Below, one piece after another: positions 7,144 to 15,183 of a stretch of DNA of 64,000 nucleotides. Numbering within the stretch: the first letter of the stretch is position 1; each line of letters opens with the position of its first letter. Source of the DNA: Pseudomonadota bacterium (GTDB lineage: Bacteria > Desulfobacterota > Syntrophobacteria > Syntrophobacterales > Syntrophobacteraceae); the NCBI GenBank assembly GCA_023416335.1, contig JAEZHY010000088.1:10035-74034 (forward strand), read 5' to 3'. A program made the translations under genes and the position numbers. Below the pieces are notes generated by a model that saw nothing but the letters and a program-made list of their open reading frames with translations, was not told where the DNA came from and did no database searches.

Positions 7144-7794
7144 ATGGCAAGACCGGTGCTCAGTGAAGAAGAACGTTCCAGGCGCCGAGCAGCGTTGCTG
7201 GATGCCGCGCGACGGCTCTATCGCGAAAGAGGGACACTCCCCACTGTCTCGGATATCGCTAAGGCCGCAGGAATGGCGAAGGGGGCCGTCTATCTGTGGT
7301 TCCAGAGTAAAGAAGAGATCTTTGTCGCGCTTCTCGAAGCCGGCTTCCTGGAGATCATCACGCGCCTGCTGCCCGTCATCGAATCTCTCGATCCCAGCCC
7401 GGTATTGGCTGCGGACCTTTTTGCGGCGCAATATGTGAAGGTGCTCCGTGAAGTACCGGATGTGGTGCCGCTCTCCTCGATTCCCAGCAGTATTTTCAGG
7501 GAAAATATGCCCATCGAGTCGCTCTCGCGTCTCAACAGGAATGTCGGCGCGGGCCTGTCGAAAGCCGGGGATTTGCTCGAACGACGCCTTGGATGCCTGC
7601 TGCCCGGCCAGGGGACAGATCTTTTGCTCCGGACATGGACTCTCACGGTCGGGATGTGGCTGATGCTGGATTTGCCGGATGACATGAAGAAGATACTGGA
7701 CGACCCGACCCTGTCGATTTTTCACCGTGAATTTCATACAGAACTGAAGACGGCAGTCACACAGCTATGGCGTGGGGCCATGATCTGCGGGTGA
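7144..7794 (+). CDS. TetR/AcrR-family transcriptional repressor of the efflux operon
   Basis: The 216-residue product starts MARPVLSEEERSRRRAALLDAA and has a canonical TetR helix-turn-helix (about residues 32-58: TVSDIAKAAGMAKGAVYLWF, then QSKEEIF), followed by an all-helical ligand domain. The start at 7144 follows GGAGGA; an in-frame extension back to 6709 runs through intergenic repeats and is rejected. TetR proteins dimerise on palindromes and leave DNA when a ligand binds. Two matching palindromes lie just upstream. The gene ends 29 bp before the membrane-fusion protein start and is the first gene of an efflux operon, so it probably represses itself and the pump in response to a hydrophobic or toxic compound. 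The ligand cannot be predicted. Confidence 0.88.
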   Translation: MARPVLSEEERSRRRAALLDAARRLYRERGTLPTVSDIAKAAGMAKGAVYLWFQSKEEIFVALLEAGFLEIITRLLPVIESLDPSPVLAADLFAAQYVKVLREVPDVVPLSSIPSSIFRENMPIESLSRLNRNVGAGLSKAGDLLERRLGCLLPGQGTDLLLRTWTLTVGMWLMLDLPDDMKKILDDPTLSIFHREFHTELKTAVTQLWRGAMICG

Positions 7795-7823
7795 TCTCCC
7801 TGCAAATGAGAGGACTCGGTACA

Positions 7824-8960
7824 ATGCGGGCTTTATTGGCAATCTTTTCCATCTTGGCCTTCTTTGCGTTGACTTCCTGCTCCCAGGAAAAAACGACGGA
7901 GCCGACCGCCGGCAACGCTATACCGATCAGGACAGGAAAGGTGAGACATGTGCAGGACCGGGAGTTCGTATCGGTGAGCGGTTCGGTTGCATCGCCCGAC
8001 GCGCCGGTTTTGGTCTCGTTTCTGGTCTCGGGGAAGGTGATCCAGGTGATGCCTCGGGAGGGCGATTATGTTGAACGGGGACAGTTACTTGCGACAATCG
8101 ACCCGACGGACTACACGCTTTCGGTACAGGCGGCCTCCGCGCAGGTAAAACAGGCAAAGATCGCGCTCGATCGCAGCAAAGACGAATACTCCCGTATGAA
8201 ATTCCTGTACGAATCCAGGAGCCTTGCGGGAAATGATTTTGAAAAATTCAAGGCTGCCTATTTGAGCGCCCAGCAGCAGGCGGATCAGGCAATCGCGAAT
8301 GAAAAGCTCGCACGGAAGCGCCTGGGCGATGCGTCCCTCCATGCTCCCGGCAGCGGCTTCATTTCAAAGCGGTCCATCGAACCGGGTGAGACCGCAAGCC
8401 CCGGCCGTCCGGCCTTCGAGATCGTGAAGCTCGATCCCGTCGAGATCGCTGTCGGCGTGCCGGAAACGGACATTCATCTCGTCAGGGTCGGGCAGAAGGC
8501 AGTCATCACCATCCCCGCCATGCCGTCGAAACCTTTCGAGGGGACGGTGAGGGTAATCAATGTCTCAGCGGACCCAAACACCCGCACGTATATGACGCGG
8601 ATCACGGTACCCAATCCCGCGCATGTTCTCCGGGTCGGCATGGTTGCCGAGGCCAGGATACAGGGAGACAGGGTCCTCGATCTGATGACCCTTCCCGCCG
8701 AGGCCATATTGCGAGACCCGCAGGGGGCACAGATTGTGTTCGTATACTACCCCGAGCAGGGACGCGTCTATGCGAAGCGGGTCGTAACGGGGGCCGTCCA
8801 CGGAAGGGAGATCGCGATCAAAAGCGGCCTTTCAGGCGATGATGCCGTTGTCTTTGCCGGGCAGGAGAAGCTCCGGGACGGGGCCCTTGTCTCGGTAGTG
8901 GGGGAAAATGCTCCGACAGAGACTCCGGATGTGCCGAAGGCAAAAGAGGTGTGGCAATGA
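7824..8960 (+). CDS. RND efflux periplasmic adaptor (membrane fusion protein), lipoprotein
   Basis: This is an AcrA/MexA-type adaptor. A short hydrophobic signal ends in the lipobox LTSC near residue 18, indicating a lipoprotein anchored in the inner membrane. Then come a split biotinyl-lipoyl domain (VSGKVIQVMPREGDYVERGQ...LHAPGSGFISKRSIEPGE), a coiled-coil hairpin (about 90-150) and beta-barrel and membrane-proximal domains. I chose ATG 7824 because it directly precedes the signal peptide and has AGAGGA upstream; starts at 7767 and 7806 only add unlike residues. The stop overlaps the pump start by 4 bp (ATGA). The adaptor would bridge the RND pump and the outer-membrane channel, both encoded by the next reading frame. 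Confidence 0.9.
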   Translation: MRALLAIFSILAFFALTSCSQEKTTEPTAGNAIPIRTGKVRHVQDREFVSVSGSVASPDAPVLVSFLVSGKVIQVMPREGDYVERGQLLATIDPTDYTLSVQAASAQVKQAKIALDRSKDEYSRMKFLYESRSLAGNDFEKFKAAYLSAQQQADQAIANEKLARKRLGDASLHAPGSGFISKRSIEPGETASPGRPAFEIVKLDPVEIAVGVPETDIHLVRVGQKAVITIPAMPSKPFEGTVRVINVSADPNTRTYMTRITVPNPAHVLRVGMVAEARIQGDRVLDLMTLPAEAILRDPQGAQIVFVYYPEQGRVYAKRVVTGAVHGREIAIKSGLSGDDAVVFAGQEKLRDGALVSVVGENAPTETPDVPKAKEVWQ

Positions 8961-11900
8961 ACCCGGTGAAGGCATCTTTGCGCTATCCGGCAGTAACCCT
9001 GATCCTTGCCGCCATGGCCGTAGCGGTCGGGCTTCATGCCTTCCGGTACATGCCGCGCACGGAAGACCCCACGATCACGATTCGCACCGGCCTGGTACTG
9101 GCGCTCTATCCGGGCGCGACCTCCGAGCAGGTCGAGAAGCAGGTAACGAAGGTACTGGAAAAACATATCTTCAAGTTCTCGGAAATCCGCAGGGAGAAAA
9201 CGTATTCGACCAGCCGGCCGGGCCTGGTCGTCATAACCGTGGAACTCGAAGAAAACGTAAAAAATGCCGATGTCCTGTGGGCCAAGATTCGCGATGAAAT
9301 GAACGAGGCCCGTGCAACCGAGCTGCCCGACGGTGTCCGGGGCCCTCTCGTCAACTCGGACTTCGGCGACACGGTCGCGATGCTTCTCGCAGTACATGGC
9401 AAGCGCTATGGATACCGCGAACTGCGTGACTACCTGGACAGCATTCAGGATGAACTGCGCAAAATTCGAGAGGTGGGCAAGCTGGCCGCGTATGGCGGCC
9501 AGAGCGAACAGATCTTGATAATGGGCGACCTGGAGCGTCTTTCTCAGTATTTTGCTGACCCTCTTCGTGTAATCCAGGCCCTGAAGCAGCGCAATATCAT
9601 CGAGAGTTCCGGCCATTTTGAAGCCGATCGAACGAAAATTCCAATGCGCACCACCGGCCTGTTTACCCTGGAGGATGAGATCAGGAATATGCTCGTCGAC
9701 GTCTCCCGCACTGGGCAGCCCGTCTATATCCGCGACTTTGCCGAGGTGGAACGGCGATACCAGGACCCGACGTTCGTCGTGCGCTACGACGGCGAGCCCA
9801 GCCTGCTTCTGTCGGTTGAAATGCAGAAGGGGAAAAACATTGTCGACCTCGGCGACCGGATTCGGGAGGCCTTTACCCGCCTCAATACCCTGTTGCCGCC
9901 GGATGTCGAGATCGATCTCATCGCCAATCAGCCGGAAGTTGTGAAAAACCGCATGACGCAACTGAGCCATGAGTTCCTGCTGGCGATAGCATCGGTGGTG
10001 CTCGTAACGATAATTCTGCTGCCCATCCGTGTGGCGTTGATCGCTGCACTGGCCATTCCGATAACCCTCTGCACGACCCTCGGGGTGATGGATGCCTTCG
10101 GGATCGCACTTCATCAGGTATCTATCGCCGCACTCATAATGGTCCTCGGGATCGTTGTGGACGATGCCATCGTCATTGTCGACAATTACGTGGATCTTCT
10201 CGACCGGGGATTTGCCGGGTCGGAGGCCGCGTGGCGCTGTGTGGCCGAGGTCGTCGTTCCGGTCCTGGCCGCAACGGTGACGATCATCTTTTCTTTCATT
10301 CCCCTGCTGATACTTCAAGGATCGGTCGGCGAGTTTATCGCGGCACTTCCAATAAGCGTCGCAATAGCTCTTTCGGTATCGTTCATCGTGGCCGTGATGC
10401 TGACTCCGATTTTTTGCAGGTTCTTCATCAAAAAAGGGCTGCACGAAGATAGGGGCGGCAGGACAGCCGGAGGTAAAGAGAAGTTCAGTATCCTGAACGT
10501 CATCCAGTCTGCCTACAGGGTCGTGATCGTCTTTTTCATGCGCCACAGGATCCTGGCAATGGCGATCGGGGTGGCGGCATTCGCGGTCGGGGTCAGCCTT
10601 TTCAGGTTCGTGCCTCAGCAGTTTTTCCCATCGGCGGAGCGCAATCAGTTCGTGATCGACGTATGGATGGGCCAGGGAACTCGTATCGAAGCAACGGATG
10701 CGGTAATACGCCGGATAGAAGCCTACATGAAAGGGCGGAAGGAAATAGAGCACTTTGCGAGCTTTGTCGGGCAGAGCGCGCCGAGGTTTTACTATAACGT
10801 GAATCCCCAGCAGCCTGATGCCGCATACGGGCAGCTTATCGTAAACACCCGCTCCGAAAAGGAAACCCCTGCGTTAGTCGACAATCTGCGAAAATCCCTC
10901 GCATCGCTGGCGCCCGAAGCCCTGGTAATAGTAAAGGAGCTGCAGCAGGGAATGATTTTGGAGGCCCCCGTGGAGGTGCGAATCCTGGGCGAGGACATCG
11001 GCGAACTGAAGCGCCTCGGATCCCGGGTGGAGGAACTGCTTCTGCAGGTCCCATATTCGGTTTACGTCCACCAGGACTATTACAACGACTCCTGCATGGT
11101 TGATGTAAACGTCAACGAGGAATTGGCCAACAGGCTCGGGATAAGCAATGCCTCGGTTTCAAAGCTCGTGGCGGGGGCATTCGACGGCTTTCCGGTGAGC
11201 ACGTTCTGGGAAGGCGACCGGCCGGTGACCATCCTGCTCCGCCTCGCGCAGGCGTCCCGCTCCTCCTTCAGCAATGTGCGCGACGCCTACGTAACCTCCC
11301 AGCTGACTAAAGCCAGTGTGCCGCTTCGCTCCATCTCCACGCTGGAGCCGGAATGGCAGAGCAGCAGGATCGTGAGGCGCAACGGCGTAAGGGTTCTTAC
11401 CGTTCGAAGCTTCGTGCAGGAAGGCCGTTACGCATCGGAGCTCCTCAACGCGGTCAGGCCTCAGATAGAGAAGATGCCGCTTCCGCCAGGGTACAGGATC
11501 GAATTCGCAGGGGAAAAGCTAAACCAGGACGAGACGCTGCCCCAGATGCTGGTCGCGCTCGGCATCAGCCTCACTGCTATATTCCTCACCCTGCTCATAC
11601 AGTTCAGGAACATATCGGAGACCCTTATCGTAATGTCTTCGATCCCTCTCGCATTGCCCGGCGCCGTCCTGGGGCTGATCCTCACACACAACCCCTTTGG
11701 ATTCACAGCCTTTATGGGGCTTATCAGCCTGTGCGGGATCGTGGTGCGTAACGCGATCATTCTCGTCGACTATGTGAACGAAAAGATGCGCGAAGGACAT
11801 CCGTTGGAGCAGGCCGCGACGGAGGCGGGCGAGCGTCGGCTGCGGCCAATTTTCCTGACGACGATGGCGGCCGCCGTGGGAGTTACGCCGATGATTCTTT

Positions 11901-13363
11901 CCGGCTCAAGCTTGTGGAGTCCTCTTGCGAGTGTTATCGCCATTGGACTGATCTGTTCCATGTTCATCACGTTGCTGGTGGTGCCCGTGTTGTTCGTAAT
12001 TGTCAAGTCGCGTATGATGAAGCCTTCTGCTGTCAGGGTGACGGCGGCTCTTATCTTTGTGTTGATTTTTGTCGCGAGCCCGGCGTTTGGCGAAATGAAA
12101 CATCTCACCCTCCCCGAGGCCGTGGATCTTGCCATTAAAGGGAACTCAGCCCTCAAGATTGCCCGCTTCAAAGTGAGCGAGAAAGGGCAGAAGGTCGGTT
12201 CTACCACGGCTGACTATTTCCCCCGCCTGACCAACGATTCCTGGTTCCTGGGGGTATCCGACCCGCAGCTTGTGACCGTCCCGGCAGGTGCTCTGGGGAA
12301 TGTCCCGGGCCTGGGTCAGTTTCCTGTAGAGACGACCTCCATAAAGCAGAGTTCTTCAACGTTTTTTGTCAGCGGTACGATGCTCAGTCAACCGTTGACA
12401 CAGCTTTTCAAGGTCCGCGATGCCGCAGGAATTGCACGGTCCGACCGGAAAGTGGCTGAAGCGGAAGCAAGGAAGGCGGAAAATGACGTAATTCTTGCGG
12501 TACACCAGCTCTACTACGGTCTGCTTGCGGCGAAGAAACAAAAGGAAGCCGCGGAGGCCGGGCTGGCGGCATCCCAGGAAGGCCAACGTGAAGCCGAAAA
12601 CGCGGTCCGGGCAAGGAACCTGCTCGAGGTGGCCATTACGGAGAGCCGCACGGCCGTGCTGCAAAACAGGCAGTCGCTCATTGCGGCGGATATCCAGATT
12701 TCGGACCTCAACGCGGAGCTGAACGAGCTTTTGGGGTTACCGCTCGATACAAACCTGGAGTTATCCGATCCCGGCTCCTCGGCCGATTCCATTGCGAATC
12801 GCGAGCAATACCTTCAGGCGGCGCTTGCGGGCAACCCTGAGATCGAAGCAGCCAAAGCCACCGTGGAAAAGGCCCGCGGCGGGGTAAGCGCAGCCGTCGA
12901 CGAATACATCCCGGACGTAAGTCTTTTCGCAGCCCACGCTTATCAGGACGGCGCACCGTTTGTTACGAACAACGTCGGCACGTTCGGACTCATGATGTCA
13001 TGGAATATCTGGGATTGGGGGAAAAGGCACGCTGTTGTCGGCGAACGAAGCGCACAACTGGCACAGGCCGAGGAGAATCTTCGGCGGCTCAATGACCGGA
13101 TAAGCGTCGAGGTGGACAAGGCGTACAGGAAGGTCGAGCGTATAAAGAGCATGATGGACGTTACCCGGGAGGCGCTCGCGCTGCAGCGGGAAAGGCAGCG
13201 GCTGGTTACAAATCAGCTGAAGGCTTCGACGACCAGTTATGTGAAACACGCCGAAGTTGCCGCGGCAGTCAAGAAGGCCGAAGCCGACGAACTTCAGGCA
13301 CGCCTGGGGTACGAGCTTGCGCAGGCGGAACTCAATCGCATAGCGGGGACGTTTCAGCGCTGA
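8957..13363 (+). CDS. RND inner-membrane transporter fused in frame to a TolC-like outer-membrane factor
   Basis: One frame of 1468 residues holds two normally separate efflux proteins. Residues 1-1019 are a full RND pump: an N-terminal TM segment, two periplasmic porter/docking loops and twelve predicted TMs. The proton-relay pair is Asp402-Asp403 in GIVVDDAIVIVDN, and Arg931 in GIVVRNAII takes the place of the usual TM10 lysine. From Met1020-Met1021 comes a signal-peptide-like segment (MMKPSAVRVTAALIFVLIF then VASPAFG-E, likely cleavage after Gly1045). A TolC/OprM-type protein of about 420 residues follows, with two long alpha-helical repeats (TLPEAVDLAIKGN..., YLQAALAGNPEIEAA...). No ribosome site precedes the internal ATGs at 12014 and 12017. 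Start ATG 8957 overlaps the adaptor stop. The hydrophobic segment could act as a 13th TM that delivers the TolC part to the periplasm for release. Confidence 0.88.
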   Translation: MNPVKASLRYPAVTLILAAMAVAVGLHAFRYMPRTEDPTITIRTGLVLALYPGATSEQVEKQVTKVLEKHIFKFSEIRREKTYSTSRPGLVVITVELEENVKNADVLWAKIRDEMNEARATELPDGVRGPLVNSDFGDTVAMLLAVHGKRYGYRELRDYLDSIQDELRKIREVGKLAAYGGQSEQILIMGDLERLSQYFADPLRVIQALKQRNIIESSGHFEADRTKIPMRTTGLFTLEDEIRNMLVDVSRTGQPVYIRDFAEVERRYQDPTFVVRYDGEPSLLLSVEMQKGKNIVDLGDRIREAFTRLNTLLPPDVEIDLIANQPEVVKNRMTQLSHEFLLAIASVVLVTIILLPIRVALIAALAIPITLCTTLGVMDAFGIALHQVSIAALIMVLGIVVDDAIVIVDNYVDLLDRGFAGSEAAWRCVAEVVVPVLAATVTIIFSFIPLLILQGSVGEFIAALPISVAIALSVSFIVAVMLTPIFCRFFIKKGLHEDRGGRTAGGKEKFSILNVIQSAYRVVIVFFMRHRILAMAIGVAAFAVGVSLFRFVPQQFFPSAERNQFVIDVWMGQGTRIEATDAVIRRIEAYMKGRKEIEHFASFVGQSAPRFYYNVNPQQPDAAYGQLIVNTRSEKETPALVDNLRKSLASLAPEALVIVKELQQGMILEAPVEVRILGEDIGELKRLGSRVEELLLQVPYSVYVHQDYYNDSCMVDVNVNEELANRLGISNASVSKLVAGAFDGFPVSTFWEGDRPVTILLRLAQASRSSFSNVRDAYVTSQLTKASVPLRSISTLEPEWQSSRIVRRNGVRVLTVRSFVQEGRYASELLNAVRPQIEKMPLPPGYRIEFAGEKLNQDETLPQMLVALGISLTAIFLTLLIQFRNISETLIVMSSIPLALPGAVLGLILTHNPFGFTAFMGLISLCGIVVRNAIILVDYVNEKMREGHPLEQAATEAGERRLRPIFLTTMAAAVGVTPMILSGSSLWSPLASVIAIGLICSMFITLLVVPVLFVIVKSRMMKPSAVRVTAALIFVLIFVASPAFGEMKHLTLPEAVDLAIKGNSALKIARFKVSEKGQKVGSTTADYFPRLTNDSWFLGVSDPQLVTVPAGALGNVPGLGQFPVETTSIKQSSSTFFVSGTMLSQPLTQLFKVRDAAGIARSDRKVAEAEARKAENDVILAVHQLYYGLLAAKKQKEAAEAGLAASQEGQREAENAVRARNLLEVAITESRTAVLQNRQSLIAADIQISDLNAELNELLGLPLDTNLELSDPGSSADSIANREQYLQAALAGNPEIEAAKATVEKARGGVSAAVDEYIPDVSLFAAHAYQDGAPFVTNNVGTFGLMMSWNIWDWGKRHAVVGERSAQLAQAEENLRRLNDRISVEVDKAYRKVERIKSMMDVTREALALQRERQRLVTNQLKASTTSYVKHAEVAAAVKKAEADELQARLGYELAQAELNRIAGTFQR

Positions 13364-13384
13364 GTAACCTGCAAATACGAAAGT

Positions 13385-14110
13385 TCTGGGGCAGCACAGC
13401 CGCAACCAAAATACAAAATCAAAACCCTTAACCACGAAATTCGCGAAAATCACGAAAGTGCCGTTCAGCGAGGTAGGGTAGGCATCACAACGCTTCATCG
13501 TGCCCACTGCCTTGCGCTCGGAACCAAACCATGGGCGACACGGGCAACGTGGTTTTGGTTGCACGTGCCGCAGGCAGGAGGGACTGGTAATTCAACGCGA
13601 AGCCTCTTGTCCTCCGGACCCAGGCAACGTTAAAGCCTGTTGCCTGGGCCACCCGCAAACCATCGTTCTTGTGGAGGTCCCCAAGCGAGAGCTTGGGGAC
13701 CAGCGAAAAGCGAACCCGGTAGACCGGCGCACAAATAACACAAATTTGACGGCTGTTCGTATCAGCTTCAGTAGACCTTGTCTCCGGGTGCGAAGCGCAG
13801 AGGCTGCCATAGAGTTGCCCTGAGCGGCACAGCGCGTACCGGATACTATCCGGCCTGCCGGGGTGGGGTTCCCAAGGCGGACCTTGGGAACCAGCGAGGG
13901 GGGAACGTCAACACTATCGAGACACCGCTCTTAAGTTGACGGCTATGAGGTGGATCTTGGGGACCAGCGGCGTAAAATCTTGCCCAAAAACAAGAAATTG
14001 TCAGACAGTAGTACGAAAGTGCTGTTTGCTTTCCCGGCTTCTCCATCGTCGGCCTCTTGCGCTTGAGGTCCGGATTCGAGAACCAGGGCTACCCAAAAAG
14101 AGAGGCTTGC
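13385..14110. repeat. Mosaic intergenic repeat tract (copy 2)
   Basis: This tract has an AACCACGAAATTCGCGAAAA module near 13425, a GACACGGGCAACGTGGTTTT ... CGTGCCGCAGGCAGGAGGG hairpin (13536-13585), a CCCAGGCAACGTT/GTTGCCTGGG hairpin (13620-13650), and a perfect 11-bp-arm hairpin GGTTCCCAAGG/CCTTGGGAACC with loop CGGA at 13867-13892. The last is identical to 46418-46443. The order of the first three modules is the same at 28440-28705. No gene was seen in 13364-14466; 14110-14466 holds no recognised feature. Confidence 0.75.
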
Positions 14111-14466
14111 TTTTGTTGTGGCTGATGCCAATCTTCCGTCAGAAGAGAAGTCGCCGCCCCTTGTTCTTCACCGGACCGTGCCTCTGTTCATTGCTGGAGA
14201 TCCCGCGATAACCCGACTTGATATGCCTTTTTCCCTTTTCTGATTCATCAGGAAATGTAATAAGAAGATAGTGAAGTCTTTTGCATCCTTTCGGGTTCAG
14301 GATCCGAATTTCAAAGCGCCGGGCTTTTCTGGTTACTGATAACCGTTCCGGCCTTGTTTTGTGCCGGGCTCCTTCGACTCCGCTCGGGGCTGGACATTTT
14401 GACTTTCTGGATATTCTTTAAGATAGCTAAAGTCGGAATGTGTCATTCCAAAGAAATGGAGGGCGT

Positions 14467-15087
14467 ATGGGAAAGGCATTGGCAAAAAGGGACTCCGGAC
14501 TATCTCTTGTGGGAGATCTCCCGTGGGGCAGCCATTTCTGCCAGTTCTACCAAACCAGGAAGGACCTTCTGGACGTATTGGTGCCCTATTTCAGGGCCGG
14601 CCTTCAAAACAATGAGTGCTGCGTATGGGTAACCTCCGACTTCCTCACCAGGGATGAGGCTTTAAGAGCTCTCAAAAAGAGCGTCCCCGGCTTCTCCGAT
14701 TATCTGGAGAAGGGGCAGATGGAAATATTCCCCTATACAGACTGGTACCTCATTGGCGGTAACTTCGACCTCCAGAGAACACTCAACATGTGGATGGAAA
14801 AACATGACCAAGCCCTGGCCCGTGGGTTTTCGGGGTTGAGGGTCAGCGGCAATCCATACTGGATCGACAACAAGAAGGACTGGGACGATTTTGCTGCCTA
14901 CGAGGCGGCAATCAACGACGTTATAGACGGGACGAAGCTCCTGGTGCTTTGCACTTATTCACTCAAAAAATGCGGCGTGGTGGAGATCCTGGATGTTATC
15001 AAGAACCACGAATTCGCCCTTGCCATGAACAGGGGCAAATGGCAGGTGGTCAGCATGCCCGGATTCCGGCATCCCCATCCCGTATAA
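14467..15087 (+). CDS. Stand-alone MEDS-domain protein (DcmR-like sensory domain)
   Basis: The product of about 206 residues is essentially a single MEDS domain (methanogen/methylotroph DcmR sensory domain). The sequence GDLPWGSHFCQFYQ near residue 20 and the closing KCGVVEILDVIKNHEFAL segment are shared with the N-terminus of the next gene, so the two are paralogous. The start at 14467 has GGAGGG just upstream, though an ATG at 14440 is also in frame. MEDS domains resemble the ATP-binding RecA/KaiC fold and are found in sensors of one-carbon or halogenated compounds, but their ligand is generally unknown. No DNA-binding or output domain is present. It probably acts with the adjacent kinase, for example by dimerising with its MEDS domain (inference). 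Confidence 0.75.
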   Translation: MGKALAKRDSGLSLVGDLPWGSHFCQFYQTRKDLLDVLVPYFRAGLQNNECCVWVTSDFLTRDEALRALKKSVPGFSDYLEKGQMEIFPYTDWYLIGGNFDLQRTLNMWMEKHDQALARGFSGLRVSGNPYWIDNKKDWDDFAAYEAAINDVIDGTKLLVLCTYSLKKCGVVEILDVIKNHEFALAMNRGKWQVVSMPGFRHPHPV

Positions 15088-15183
15088 TCGCAACACGCCG
15101 ATCGAGTTCGAGCGAAAGTTTGCCCTGAATTCCGGGCTACTCAATTTCCCTGCACAGATCTGGATTAAGGCGTATCCGACAAC

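Noticed and set aside
8768..10753. A 661-residue open frame on the minus strand
   Set aside because: It lies entirely antisense to the adaptor and RND pump genes, has a His/Asp/Arg-rich composition typical of shadow frames in GC-rich DNA, and shows no family motif.
12014..12019. Separate start codon for an independent TolC gene
   Set aside because: Two ATGs are present but there is no ribosome site and no stop codon before them, so I annotated one fused frame and kept the alternative as a finding.
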